DNA of 64,000 nt from Aliiroseovarius sp. S1339 (GTDB taxonomy: Bacteria > Pseudomonadota > Alphaproteobacteria > Rhodobacterales > Rhodobacteraceae). The notes beneath the pieces are model-generated. The model was not told the origin of the DNA, searched no databases, and saw only the letters and a program-made list of their open reading frames with translations. Shown here piece after piece: positions 19,048 through 28,171 of this stretch. The translations under genes were made by a program, and so were the position numbers. Position 1 is the first letter of the stretch, and each line of letters starts with the position of its first letter. The stretch spans positions 434,001 through 498,000 of the forward strand of contig NZ_JALPQG010000001.1 in assembly GCF_023195695.1 (NCBI RefSeq), read 5' to 3'.

Positions 19048-20190
19048 CTACTCCGCGTCGGGTATCGCAAATACCTGTCCGGGGTAAATCAGGTCCGGGT
19101 CGCGGATTTGTTCACGATTGGCGGCAAAGACACGCACGTAAAGCGGGCCTTCGCCCAAGTGATCACGCGCAATTGCCCACAGAGTCGATCCAGGTTGCAC
19201 GGTTACCGCTTCGACCCGCACTTTGGGGCTTGTCGGTTGGGTGTTTGCAACCGCTGCCAGTTGCGCGGGCTCTTCGCGTTTGAACGGCGTTTCCGTACGC
19301 GAGGCGACAGACCCGTCATCGGCCAATTCGTCCACCCGCAAAGTGTAGACCCCGCTTGGCACCGTGGACAATGGTACACGCCATTGACCGCTTTCTGACA
19401 CCTCGCCAATCTCAATCGGGGTGTTGTCCAGATAGACCCGCAGGTCAGCACCACTTTGCCCTCGGCCCGACAAGGCGACATCACCCACATCGTCATAAGT
19501 GATTGCGTCGATGACGATGTTGTCGACGGCAGGGCGACCGCCCCCATCTTGTAAAACCGCGATGCCCTGCTCATCTGCCAGCAAGACCTGCGGGGCGGCG
19601 GCGATTGTCGTATCCTCATCCGAAGTCTCTGGCACAGCTTCGGGTTCTGTTGTGGGCGTGGTCGCGGCGGTGGTGTCGGCTGGCGCGGGCTTGGCGGCCA
19701 TCGGCGCGATCAGAACCGTCTGCGGGCTTTCGCTGTTTTCGATGACCCGACCACTGTCATCCAACTCAGCGATACCCAGTGCTCCGGGTGTCTCAATTGG
19801 TAGATCCAGAAGCGCCACAAAATTGCCGTCGCTATCAACGGTGATATCTTCAAGCGGTTGACCGTCAAGTGTCAGCTGGATCGTGCTGTCGGGCTTTGCA
19901 TGACCCGCCACAACAGCGCTGCCATCCGGGTCCACGCGCACGACATCAAAGCCAGATGCCTCTGAGGCAGATGGCGTATCCTCTTGTTGCTTGGCATTTG
20001 GGGCGGTGATCTGCGGCGCTGCTTCTTCTGTCGATGTCTGCGCAGACGATGCTGGTGCGGGCACTTGGGTGACCGGCGTTTGGTATCGAGACCACAAAAA
20101 CCACGCCGCACCAATCGCCACGACAAGACCAATGCCTGCCGCGATCATCAGCCCTTTGGGCTTGTTGGTGCTGCCCGTTTCGATTGTCAT
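19048..20190 (-). CDS. LysM domain protein with long periplasmic region
   Basis: 380 residues: an N-terminal membrane anchor (GLMIAAGIGLVVAIGAAWFLW, about 13-33), a Ser/Thr/Ala/Pro-rich linker, Ig-like or Big-type beta segments (VVAGHAKPDSTIQLTLDGQPL and SGRGQSGADLRVYLDNTPI), and a C-terminal LysM module (VTVQPGSTLWAIARDHLGEG). It is probably an envelope protein that binds peptidoglycan. Such proteins are common in Rhodobacterales; I know of no defined function. It is convergent with arsR and divergent from the LOG gene. Confidence 0.85.
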   Translation of the reverse strand: MTIETGSTNKPKGLMIAAGIGLVVAIGAAWFLWSRYQTPVTQVPAPASSAQTSTEEAAPQITAPNAKQQEDTPSASEASGFDVVRVDPDGSAVVAGHAKPDSTIQLTLDGQPLEDITVDSDGNFVALLDLPIETPGALGIAELDDSGRVIENSESPQTVLIAPMAAKPAPADTTAATTPTTEPEAVPETSDEDTTIAAAPQVLLADEQGIAVLQDGGGRPAVDNIVIDAITYDDVGDVALSGRGQSGADLRVYLDNTPIEIGEVSESGQWRVPLSTVPSGVYTLRVDELADDGSVASRTETPFKREEPAQLAAVANTQPTSPKVRVEAVTVQPGSTLWAIARDHLGEGPLYVRVFAANREQIRDPDLIYPGQVFAIPDAE

Positions 20191-20299
20191 ATGCGCCCTC
20201 TGTCGGCCGATCTTTACGTCGCGCCTGCTTGTTGAACACTAGCAATCCCGCTAACACCGGTCAAAAGATCATTCGGACATGGGGCTATTGGGGACGAAC

Positions 20300-20857
20300 A
20301 TGACACAACACACGGCATCTGTCTGCGTATATTGCGGCTCGCGGTTTGGGACAGACCCGGCCTTTCGCGAGGTTGCGGCGGCACTTGGCACGGCGCTTTC
20401 AGGCAATGGCTGGCGGCTGGTTTATGGCGCGGGTGATGTCGGGCTGATGGGCACCGTGGCCGCTGCGGCGCAAGACGCAGGTGCGGCAACGTTTGGGGTG
20501 ATCCCCAAGCACCTTTTGAAAAGGGAGGCGGGCAAACGCGATCTGACCACCTTCATCGTCACCGAAAATATGCATGAACGCAAAAAAGTGATGTTCATGA
20601 ATTCGGACGCTGTGGTTGTTCTGCCCGGTGGGGCCGGATCGCTGGACGAATTCTTCGAGGTTCTGACTTGGCGCCAGTTGGGCCTGCATGACAAACCGAT
20701 CCTGCTTTTGAATGTAAACGGTTTTTGGGACCCGTTGGTCGGCCTGCTGGATCACGTGATTGATCACGGATTTGCCGAAGACAGCCTGCGCGGTTTCATG
20801 ACCGTCGTGACGGATGTGGATCAGGCGATGGCGGCCCTGTGCGACGCCTTGTCGTGA
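20300..20857 (+). CDS. LOG family protein (TIGR00730), probable nucleotide 5'-monophosphate phosphoribohydrolase
   Basis: 185 residues with a Rossmann fold. The family signature PGGAGSLDEFFE (PGGxGTxxE type) and the N-terminal VCVYCGSRFG place it in the LOG/YvdD group. Some members release cytokinin base from its ribotide; in other bacteria they hydrolyse AMP or other nucleotides. ATG 20300 is preferred over ATG 20279 because GGGGA precedes it at the right distance and homologues start near this point. It stands alone between the LysM gene and tryptophanase. Confidence 0.9.
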   Translation: MTQHTASVCVYCGSRFGTDPAFREVAAALGTALSGNGWRLVYGAGDVGLMGTVAAAAQDAGAATFGVIPKHLLKREAGKRDLTTFIVTENMHERKKVMFMNSDAVVVLPGGAGSLDEFFEVLTWRQLGLHDKPILLLNVNGFWDPLVGLLDHVIDHGFAEDSLRGFMTVVTDVDQAMAALCDALS

Positions 20858-21071
20858 CGAAACACGCGCTGATGATCGCCAGCACACGTTTGGTCGTTTT
20901 GCCCCGGCGATGATCTGTAATACCTGCGCAGATGGCATCGCAAGGCTTGACGACTGCAAGCCCCTCGTGACAGAAATTACAGGCAACTTGAAGGGCGCTG
21001 AGCGCGGTCCGCATCTGTGGACAACCGTGGCGCTAGGGTCCCTTTCGCGTTGAACAGTTGCCGCGATGTGC

Positions 21072-21103
21072 ATGGGTCCTTTAACAAAAGGCCCTGAACC
21101 CAT
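21072..21103 (+). promoter_or_regulatory. Hairpin covering the tryptophanase start and ribosome-binding site
   Basis: ATGGGT (21072-21077) can pair with ACCCAT (21098-21103), which includes the start codon. CCTTT (21078-21082) can pair with AAAGG (21087-21091), the apparent Shine-Dalgarno, leaving a CCCTGA bulge. The fold would hide the initiation site, so translation of the gene may be conditional. Confidence 0.4.
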
Positions 21104-22469
21104 GAAAACAATCATAGAACCCTTCCGCATCAAATCGGTCGAACCGATCCGCATGACCACCCGCGCCGAGCGCCAAGCGTTGATCCGGGACTGCAATTAC
21201 AACCTGTTCGCCCTTGATGCAGTCGACGTGCTGATCGACCTGCTGACCGACAGTGGCACCGGGGCGATGTCGTCCGAACAATGGGCGGCCATCATGCGCG
21301 GCGATGAAAGCTATGCCGGGTCGCCCAGCTTCCACCGCTTTCGCAAGGCGGTCGCGAACCTCATGCCGTTTCGCCATATTATCCCGACCCATCAAGGGCG
21401 CGCCGCCGAGGCCATATTATTCTCGATGATGGGCGGAAAGGGGCGCGTGATCCCGTCAAACACCCATTTCGACACCACCCGCGGCAATATCGAAGCCTCG
21501 GGCGCGGTGGCGGTTGATCTGGTGATCGACGAAGGCAAAGACCCGGCTTGTGAGCATCCGTTCAAAGGCAATATGAATATCGAGAAGCTCGATTCTTGTC
21601 TAAGCGAACATGGCGACGCGGTGCCCTGCGTGATGCTGACCATCACCAACAACGCCGGCGGCGGCCAACCCGTCAGCCTTGAAAATATCCAAGCCGTCGC
21701 CCACACCGCCCGCGCGCACGGCAAACTCTTTTTCATAGACGGTTGCCGATTTGCCGAAAACGCATGGTTCATCAAGTGCCGCGAACCGGGTCAACAGGAT
21801 AGAACCATCACCGAGATCGTGCGCGACTGCTTCGCCCCGGCGGATGGCATGACCATGTCCGCCAAGAAGGATGCGTTCGGCAATATCGGCGGCTGGCTGG
21901 CGCTGAATGACGACGCATTGGCTGATATCGCCCGCGCCCACCTGATCCGCACCGAGGGCTTTCCCACCTATGGCGGGTTGGCCGGGCGCGATCTGGACGC
22001 GCTGGCACAGGGGTTGAGCGAGATCGTGGACGAAGACTACCTGCGCTACCGCATCCGCACCAATGAGTATATCATCGAGCAATTGGATGCGTTGGGCGTT
22101 CCGGTGGTAAAACCGGCAGGCGGGCACGCGGTGTTTGTCGATGCGCGCAGCTGGCTAACTCACATCCCGCCCACCGAATACCCCGGGCAAGCGCTGGCGG
22201 TGGCGCTTTATGAAATCGCCGGTGTGCGCAGTTGCGAAATCGGCACCGTGATGTTTGGTCGCCAGCCCGACGGCTCTGAACAGCCCGCCGCGATGGACCT
22301 TGTCAGGCTGGCCTTTCCCCGCCGCACCTATACCCAAAGCCACGCGGATTACATCATTGAGGCCTTTGGCGAACTTGCGCAGATGCGCGACAGCCTGACC
22401 GGGTATCGCATTACGTGGGAGCCTGACCTTATGCGCCACTTCACCTGTAAATTTGAGCCGTTGGTCTAA
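21102..22469 (+). CDS. tnaA: Tryptophanase (tryptophan indole-lyase)
   Basis: PLP-dependent beta-elimination of L-tryptophan to indole, pyruvate and ammonia. 455 residues, close to E. coli TnaA throughout (VDVLIDLLTDSGTGAMS, RGDESYAGS, IPTHQGRAAE). The PLP lysine is Lys256 in MSAKKDAFG. Two residues separate tryptophanase from tyrosine phenol-lyase: Asp124 in FDTTRG (Thr in the lyase acting on tyrosine) and His446 in RHFTCKF (Phe in that enzyme). Both here are the tryptophanase type. ATG 21102 is preceded by AAAGG. No tnaB permease is adjacent, and no convincing TnaC leader was found. Confidence 0.92.
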   Translation: MKTIIEPFRIKSVEPIRMTTRAERQALIRDCNYNLFALDAVDVLIDLLTDSGTGAMSSEQWAAIMRGDESYAGSPSFHRFRKAVANLMPFRHIIPTHQGRAAEAILFSMMGGKGRVIPSNTHFDTTRGNIEASGAVAVDLVIDEGKDPACEHPFKGNMNIEKLDSCLSEHGDAVPCVMLTITNNAGGGQPVSLENIQAVAHTARAHGKLFFIDGCRFAENAWFIKCREPGQQDRTITEIVRDCFAPADGMTMSAKKDAFGNIGGWLALNDDALADIARAHLIRTEGFPTYGGLAGRDLDALAQGLSEIVDEDYLRYRIRTNEYIIEQLDALGVPVVKPAGGHAVFVDARSWLTHIPPTEYPGQALAVALYEIAGVRSCEIGTVMFGRQPDGSEQPAAMDLVRLAFPRRTYTQSHADYIIEAFGELAQMRDSLTGYRITWEPDLMRHFTCKFEPLV

Positions 22470-22490
22470 TCAAAGCTGCACAAATAGAAA

Positions 22491-22516
22491 GCGCCCACCC
22501 GTTTCCGGATGGGCGC
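22491..22516 (-). terminator. Terminator between tryptophanase and sodB
   Basis: Stem GCGCCCACCCG (22491-22501) / CGGATGGGCGC (22506-22516), one mismatch, 4-base loop. On the minus strand it is followed by TTTCTATTTG, so it mainly ends sodB transcription. It may also stop tnaA from the other side. Confidence 0.7.
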
Positions 22517-22538
22517 AAGTCCTGCGTATGTGAAAGGC

Positions 22539-23138
22539 TTACAGGCGCGAGGCCACGTTTTCCCAGTTCACGAGGTTGTTCAGGAAGTTGTCCAGATAGG
22601 CAGGGCGCTTGTTGCGGAAGTCGATGTAGTAGGAATGTTCCCACACATCGCAACCAAGAAGCGCGGTCTGGCCGAAGCACACCGGGTTCACGCCGTTTTC
22701 GGTCTTGGTGACCTTCAGCCCGCCATCCGTGTCTTTCACCAGCCAAGCCCAGCCCGACCCGAATTGACCCGCACCGGCAGCCGCAAACCGCGATTTGAAC
22801 TCGTCAACCGAGCCAAAGCTGTCATTGATCGCTTTTTCAAGCTCACCCGGCATGGACGATTTGCCCGGACCCATCATTTCCCAGAATTGGTTGTGGTTCC
22901 AAAGCTGGCTGATGTTATTGAAAATGCCGTTCTGAGCGACTGCCGACTTGTCATAGGTGCCGGTGATGATGTCCTCAAGCGACTTGTTTTCCCACTCGGT
23001 CCCAGCGATCAGCTTGTTGCCGTTGTCGACATAGGCCTTGTGGTGAAGGTCGTGGTGGTACTCCATCGTTTCCGCCGACATGCCAAGATCAGCAAGTGCA
23101 TCGTGAGCGTAAGGAAGATCGGGAAGTTCAAAAGCCAT
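22539..23138 (-). CDS. sodB: Superoxide dismutase, Fe type
   Basis: Dismutates superoxide in the cytoplasm. 199 residues with metal ligands in MEYHHD (His28), QLWNHNQFW, and DVWEHSYYIDF (Asp and His). The Gln four residues before the second His ligand is the Fe-SOD position (Mn enzymes have Gly there), so Fe is the likely metal; a cambialistic enzyme is possible. An AGGAGG ribosome site sits 9 bases before ATG 23138, which decides the start against an upstream in-frame codon. Confidence 0.95.
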   Translation of the reverse strand: MAFELPDLPYAHDALADLGMSAETMEYHHDLHHKAYVDNGNKLIAGTEWENKSLEDIITGTYDKSAVAQNGIFNNISQLWNHNQFWEMMGPGKSSMPGELEKAINDSFGSVDEFKSRFAAAGAGQFGSGWAWLVKDTDGGLKVTKTENGVNPVCFGQTALLGCDVWEHSYYIDFRNKRPAYLDNFLNNLVNWENVASRL

Positions 23139-23270
23139 TTTGGGCCTCCTGTTCATGCGTGTTTCCGTTACGTCCTAGATGGGGTAGCGGACGGGGCAAG
23201 GTCAAGGGGCACATGTGATGCCCATCCAAATATCGCACTTGCACCCAGCCTTCCGCATTGCATCGGCCTG

Positions 23271-23690
23271 CTATTTTACAACACAGGTTCCGCTGTCGCG
23301 AAAAGTGTTGTCAAATCCAACAGGCTTCATGAAGACCTTGGCCTTGAGGCTCCGTTTCAGGACAGTCAATCGGTAGACATGCTTTGACGTCACAGGCAAA
23401 GCGCTTCGCGTCGTGCCGCCGGGTAGGCTGACGGTATAGGCAAATGTCACTCTTTTTTCGTTGTCGGTGATGCGGCTCACAGTTTGGGGTTTGCCAAAAA
23501 AATTGTTGAGCACACCGTCAATAACTGTGGCCGCTCCGTTTTTTTCATCATAGTCAACATACATGGTCGGACCCATCCAGTTTCCACCCGACCTGCTCAT
23601 TTTTAACTTGCATTCATATGTCTTAGCTGCCGCTGGAACTGCAATGACGGACAATGCGGCAATACACGCCGCAGCACAAAACTTCTTCAT
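23271..23690 (-). CDS. Small secreted protein, paralogue of the next gene
   Basis: 139 residues. A clear Sec signal peptide (MKKFCAAACIAALSVIAVPAAA) is followed by a mature domain with two cysteines, one near each end (YECK and GTCV), which may form a disulfide. I do not recognise the family. The mature part resembles the neighbouring 23786-24193 product: both have a YxC start, an NW or DW with nearby P, FxGKPxT, NxKRVTxAxE-like and LKxSLK segments, and a GxC end. It follows a 95-base gap after its neighbour on the same strand. Function unknown. Confidence 0.75.
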   Translation of the reverse strand: MKKFCAAACIAALSVIAVPAAAKTYECKLKMSRSGGNWMGPTMYVDYDEKNGAATVIDGVLNNFFGKPQTVSRITDNEKRVTFAYTVSLPGGTTRSALPVTSKHVYRLTVLKRSLKAKVFMKPVGFDNTFRDSGTCVVK

Positions 23691-23785
23691 TTTCAAATAC
23701 CTTGTAAGATTTTTTCCGAACCGAACGGATGCCACGGCTTTCGCTGGCTCGCAACCCCTCTAGGTTGTTGCTGCGGCAAACTAAC

Positions 23786-24193
23786 TCATCTTATCCGGCA
23801 AGCGCCCTGACCCAGATACCCATTCGGATAGCCACGCGGTTTTGATCGGATCACGACCTTCAAGGACGGCTTCAGGATCGTCGCCCGGAACGCCAGCGCC
23901 GGTGTATACTGCCGCCCTTGCCCTTGAGTGTTTGTCAGGCGCGTGATCTCCCACGCGATAGTGACGCGTTTGGGGTTTTCGGTGACAACCCGTGCGGTCA
24001 TGGGTTTTCCGACGAAATACTTGATCAACGGATCCCAGACATCGGCGGTTTGAGCATGTGGCGTATGGTCAACCAAAAGCCGGGTGGGCAGCCAGTCGCC
24101 GGTGCCTTTCGGCGTGATATCGCAATTGTAAATATCAGCGCGCGCTGGCGCGATTAGACAGAACAGAAAAAGGGCCGCCAGACAAACGCGCAT
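23786..24193 (-). CDS. Small secreted protein, paralogue of the previous gene
   Basis: 135 residues with a signal peptide (MRVCLAALFLFCLIAPARA) and a mature domain starting DIYNCDI and ending QGACRIR. Segments shared with the 23271-23690 product are YFVGKPMTARV, ENPKRVTIAWE and TILKPSLKVVI. The two cysteines at the ends of the mature domain are conserved in both copies. The pair looks like an old tandem duplication of an uncharacterised periplasmic or secreted beta-rich domain. Confidence 0.75.
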   Translation of the reverse strand: MRVCLAALFLFCLIAPARADIYNCDITPKGTGDWLPTRLLVDHTPHAQTADVWDPLIKYFVGKPMTARVVTENPKRVTIAWEITRLTNTQGQGRQYTPALAFRATILKPSLKVVIRSKPRGYPNGYLGQGACRIR

Positions 24194-24262
24194 GCGTTAA
24201 TCATAGCGACCCTCAACTTATGGTTGCAACACCCGATTTCGGGGATGCGATATCTCACGACA

Positions 24263-24823
24263 TCAAACGATGCCGACTTCTGAACCCGGTTGAACCGCGT
24301 CCTTCAGCAGGTCGAACGCATATTGCGCCACTGACCTGAAGCAGATCAGCTCTGCTGTCTGGTCATCGGTCAGATAAAACGCGGCCGGGATCTGGGCGAC
24401 CCTTGTGCGACGCAACTGACCGGGCACCATGACGGCTGTGTCTGCGGGGCTGAGCTTGGCCAGCACTTCGCGCACCGCGTCACCGGTCAAGCGATAGACC
24501 GCACGCGCATCAGACACGTTGACGACCAGAGCATGCTCCTTCGCCAGCGTCTTGGTCGCTGCCGCGACAAGGTCCGCTGCCTTGGAATGGTCCACGACAA
24601 GCAAAAGCTCATCCGGCGACATCCAGCCTGCGCGACCCTTCGCGCCTTCGGTAATCTGGCCCTGCCCCGGCATCTCGGCGCCCGTGGCGGTCTTGACCGC
24701 CTTGGTGACACCTTCCGACGACAGATCGCCGCGCAGGGTGATCATGCCGACCAATCCGGCCTCTTCGACCTTGCAATAGCCATCAAACGACGCGCCTTGC
24801 AGTGCGGATACAGCATTAGACAT
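24263..24823 (-). CDS. soxG: Sarcosine oxidase gamma subunit
   Basis: Smallest structural subunit of the folate-linked heterotetrameric sarcosine oxidase after delta. 186 residues with GcvT-like fold elements (GLVGMITLRGDLSS, GRAGWMSPDELLLVVD, LSPADTAVMVPGQLRRTRVAQIPAAF) typical of the SoxG family. ATG 24823 overlaps the last 8 bases of soxA (24816-24823), so it is the last gene of a coupled operon. Its role is structural or in assembly; it binds no known cofactor. Confidence 0.93.
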   Translation of the reverse strand: MSNAVSALQGASFDGYCKVEEAGLVGMITLRGDLSSEGVTKAVKTATGAEMPGQGQITEGAKGRAGWMSPDELLLVVDHSKAADLVAAATKTLAKEHALVVNVSDARAVYRLTGDAVREVLAKLSPADTAVMVPGQLRRTRVAQIPAAFYLTDDQTAELICFRSVAQYAFDLLKDAVQPGSEVGIV

Positions 24824-27800
24824 TCTGCTTCTCCCCGTCCTTGTCATAGAAGACCGGATCAACAATCCGCGCCTTCATCTCGGTGTTTGAACCGTCCACG
24901 GTCGGGAAGCTCAGCACATCGCCCATCCGATCAGGTCCGTGTTTTACCAAACCCATCGCGATGCCTTTCTTCAGCGTCGGCGAATAATAGGTCGAGGTGA
25001 CGCGCCCGATCATGTTCCTGTGACCATACTGGTTTTCGCCGCCTTCGACCGCATAAGCGCCGTCCGGCAGAACCGATCCGTCGAGCGTTTCCAGCCCCAC
25101 CAGCTTCCAGCGATCCGGGTCTGTCATATGGCTACGAAGCTGAGCGCGCTTGCCAAGAAAGTCCTCTTTCTTCTTGGAAATCGCCCAGTTCAGCCCCAGA
25201 TCCTGCGGGATCACGGTGCCGTCGGTTTCGTCCCCAATCATGATAAAGCCCTTCTCGGCCCGCATGATGTGCAAACATTCGGTGCCATACGGCATGACGC
25301 CGAATTCCTCTCCGGCCTCAAGAAGCGCATCCCAGAAGGCGCGGCCTTGGCTAGCGGGCACGGCAATTTCATAAGACAGCTCGCCCGAGAACGAGATGCG
25401 ATAGACGCGCGCATCGAACGCGCCGATCTTGCCGTCTTTCCACTGCATGAAGGGAAGTGTTTCCTTGGACACATCCATCCCGCCCAGCTTTTCCAACAGC
25501 TTGCGCGCGTTGGGGCCGACCACGGCGACCTGCGCCAGTTGCTCGGTGATGTTTGCGACGTAGACTTTCCAGTCCCACCATTCGGTTTGCAGCCATTCCT
25601 CCATCCACGCATAGATGCGATCAGCCCCGCCCGAGGTCGTGTGGCAGAGCCACGTGTCTTCGTCGATCCGGGCGACAACACCATCGTCCGACAGGAACCC
25701 GTTTTCCGAGCACATCAGACCATAGCGGCATTTGCCCACGGCAAGGTTCGACATCATGTTGGTATACATCATGTCCAGAAACTTGCCCGCGTCCGGACCT
25801 TTGACGATCAGCTTGCCGAGGGTTGAGGCATCCAGAAGCCCGAGCTTTTCGCGGGTGTTCAGAACTTCGCGATGCACGGCTTGTTCGTTGGTTTCACCCG
25901 GTTTGGCATAGCAATAGGGGCGCCGCCAATGGCCGACAGGTTCCATGTAAGCGCCAGCGTCTTCGTGCCACCCGTGCATCGGCGTGCGGCGGAGCGGCTG
26001 GAAGATCTCGTGACGCGCTTCGCCTGCAATCGCACCGAAGCTGATCGGCGTGTAGGGCGGGCGGAAAGTGGTGGTGCCGGTCGCCGGAATGGGTTGACCC
26101 AATGCATCAGAAAGGATCGCCAAGCCATTGATATTGGATAGCTTCCCTTGGTCCGTCGCCATGCCCAATGTGGTATAACGCTTGGTGTGCTCAACGCTTT
26201 CATATCCCTCACGGGCAGCAAGCTGCACGTCCGACACCTTCACGTCGTTCTGATAATCCAGCCACATTTTCATGCGTTTCTGATGACCAGCACCCTGCGG
26301 CATGATCCAGACAGGAGCCATTGGCTGTGTCGCCTCGGGGTCTGCCTTGGGGCCAGCCTTGCGCACGGCCTTGCCGCCTGCCGCTTTCGCAGCTTGCTGG
26401 CCCGCCGCATAAGCGTCCGACAGCACATCCGCCAAACTCATCGCGCCCGAAGCGGCACCCGCGGTGACCACAAAGGATTGGCCATCATGGCCTGTGGGCG
26501 CGCGGTCAGGGTCGGGGCGGAAATGGCTCTGTTCGTCGTCCCAGATCAGTTTGCCGCCGCAATGCGACCACAGGTGCACGACGGGGGACCAGCCGCCCGA
26601 CATGGCGACCGCGTCGCAAGCGATATCTTCGACCGCCGAGCCTTCGCCTGCCTGCGAGCAGATCGAAACGCCCGTCACGCGTTTGCCGCCGTTCACCTTG
26701 GCGATGGCCTTGCCGACTTCGACTCGAATGCCAGCGGCGCGGGCAGCCTCTGCCAGCGGACCGGTGGCTTGGTCGCGTGCGTCCAGAATAACCGGAACCT
26801 CAAGCCCGGCCTCTTTCAACACAAGTGCAGTGCGGTATGCATCGTCATTGTTGGTCACAACCACGGTGCGGTCGCCCACCGACACGCCCCAGTTCACGGC
26901 GTAGTCACGCACGGCAGCCGCCAGCATGACACCCGGAATGTCGTTGCCTGCAAAGGACAACGGGCGTTCGATCGACCCCGTCGCGGTGACGATTTGCTGC
27001 GCACGGATGCGCCACAGGCGATGGCGCGGGCGGTCGTCGCCCGGCGTGTGATCGGCCACACGTTCATAGCCAAGCGCATAGCCGTGGTCATAAACGCCCG
27101 ATCCCATCATGCGGGTGCGCAGGGTGACGTTGTCCATACTTTCAAGCTCGGCCAGGGTCGCGGCGGTCCAGTCATCGGGCGACTGCCCGTCAATCTCGCC
27201 ACCATCAACCGGGGCACGACCGCCCCAATGGTGCGTCTGCTCCATCACCAGCACTTTCGCGCCCGACCGACCCGCGGCCAGAGCGGCGGCCAGACCGGCG
27301 ACACCGCCACCGATCACCAGCACATCAGTGTGGTGATAGAAATGCTCGTAACGATCCACGTCAGCCTCGGTCGGGACTTTGCCCAGACCGGCGGATTTAC
27401 GGATGATCGGTTCGAACACGTGTTTCCACGCGGGCGCGGGCGCCATGAAGGTTTTGTAATAGAACCCCGCCGGCAGGAAACGCGCAGCGTAGTTGTTCAC
27501 CACGCCCACGTCGAATTCAAGGCTCGGCCAGTGGTTTTGCGAAGTGCAGGCGAGGCCGTCAAACAGCTCGGTCGTGGTGACGCGTTGGTTGGGTTCAAAA
27601 CGCCCGCCCTGCCCCATGTTGACCAGCGCATTGGGTTCTTCCGCGCCAGACGCGACAATGCCGCGCGGGCGGTGGTATTTGAACGACCGGCCAACCAGCA
27701 TCTGGTCTTCGCCCAGAAGGGCTGCGGCCAGCGTGTCGCCCTCATACCCCTTCATGCGTTTACCGTTGAAGGTGAAATTCTTCGGTTTGGTGCGGTCGAT

Positions 27801-27833
27801 CAGGCGACCGCCCTTTGCCAGACGGGTGCTCAT
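24816..27833 (-). CDS. soxA: Sarcosine oxidase alpha subunit
   Basis: 1005 residues. An N-terminal 2Fe-2S-ferredoxin-like domain (KNFTFNGKRMKGYEGDTLAAALL) precedes an NAD-binding Rossmann domain (VLVIGGGVAGLAAALAAGRSG near 172-192), and a C-terminal GcvT-type tetrahydrofolate-binding domain (about 600-1000). The enzyme oxidises sarcosine to glycine and passes the one-carbon unit to tetrahydrofolate as 5,10-methylene-THF, making hydrogen peroxide. ATGA overlap with soxD upstream and an 8-base overlap with soxG downstream show tight coupling. Length is normal for the family. Confidence 0.96.
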   Translation of the reverse strand: MSTRLAKGGRLIDRTKPKNFTFNGKRMKGYEGDTLAAALLGEDQMLVGRSFKYHRPRGIVASGAEEPNALVNMGQGGRFEPNQRVTTTELFDGLACTSQNHWPSLEFDVGVVNNYAARFLPAGFYYKTFMAPAPAWKHVFEPIIRKSAGLGKVPTEADVDRYEHFYHHTDVLVIGGGVAGLAAALAAGRSGAKVLVMEQTHHWGGRAPVDGGEIDGQSPDDWTAATLAELESMDNVTLRTRMMGSGVYDHGYALGYERVADHTPGDDRPRHRLWRIRAQQIVTATGSIERPLSFAGNDIPGVMLAAAVRDYAVNWGVSVGDRTVVVTNNDDAYRTALVLKEAGLEVPVILDARDQATGPLAEAARAAGIRVEVGKAIAKVNGGKRVTGVSICSQAGEGSAVEDIACDAVAMSGGWSPVVHLWSHCGGKLIWDDEQSHFRPDPDRAPTGHDGQSFVVTAGAASGAMSLADVLSDAYAAGQQAAKAAGGKAVRKAGPKADPEATQPMAPVWIMPQGAGHQKRMKMWLDYQNDVKVSDVQLAAREGYESVEHTKRYTTLGMATDQGKLSNINGLAILSDALGQPIPATGTTTFRPPYTPISFGAIAGEARHEIFQPLRRTPMHGWHEDAGAYMEPVGHWRRPYCYAKPGETNEQAVHREVLNTREKLGLLDASTLGKLIVKGPDAGKFLDMMYTNMMSNLAVGKCRYGLMCSENGFLSDDGVVARIDEDTWLCHTTSGGADRIYAWMEEWLQTEWWDWKVYVANITEQLAQVAVVGPNARKLLEKLGGMDVSKETLPFMQWKDGKIGAFDARVYRISFSGELSYEIAVPASQGRAFWDALLEAGEEFGVMPYGTECLHIMRAEKGFIMIGDETDGTVIPQDLGLNWAISKKKEDFLGKRAQLRSHMTDPDRWKLVGLETLDGSVLPDGAYAVEGGENQYGHRNMIGRVTSTYYSPTLKKGIAMGLVKHGPDRMGDVLSFPTVDGSNTEMKARIVDPVFYDKDGEKQNV

Positions 27834-28168
27834 TTCGCTTCACCCATGTTCGGGCCCTCCCACTCGGGATGTTTCTTTTTAACCGCATTGATGATCGCCT
27901 TGGGCGGCTCATAAGTCTGGGCGGAATAGGTGCCGTAGACCTCTAGCGTCATGGTGTTACGCGCCGCGTGGAACCACTTGCCGCAACCCGACACGTGCCG
28001 CCAGCGTTCAAAGTGAACACCCTTGGGGTTCGCGCGGTGGAACAAATATGTCTGAAAATCTTCATCGGACGAGCCGGGGCCATAGCGCTTCAGATGCGCC
28101 TCGCCACCGCCATGCAGGTCCGTTTCATCGGCCATCACGCCGCAATAGGGGCATTCAAGGATCAGCAT
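27830..28168 (-). CDS. soxD: Sarcosine oxidase delta subunit
   Basis: 112 residues, normal for SoxD (about 90-115). It has a zinc-binding set in LECPYCGVMADE near the N-terminus and HVSGCGKWFHAARNT further on. The delta subunit packs against alpha and is needed for assembly. Four-base overlap with soxA; the stop of the embedded membrane ORF lies only 3 bases upstream of its ATG. In most genomes soxD follows soxB directly, so the ORF between them is an insertion. Confidence 0.95.
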   Translation of the reverse strand: MLILECPYCGVMADETDLHGGGEAHLKRYGPGSSDEDFQTYLFHRANPKGVHFERWRHVSGCGKWFHAARNTMTLEVYGTYSAQTYEPPKAIINAVKKKHPEWEGPNMGEAK

Positions 28169-28171
28169 ATT

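Noticed and set aside
20910-21053. Possible TnaC-like leader peptide upstream of tryptophanase
   Set aside because: The 47-residue frame has one Trp but lacks the Asp/Pro stalling context of TnaC and a ribosome site.
26148-27914. Long open frame opposite soxA
   Set aside because: Antisense to a clear enzyme gene; no domain or ribosome site.
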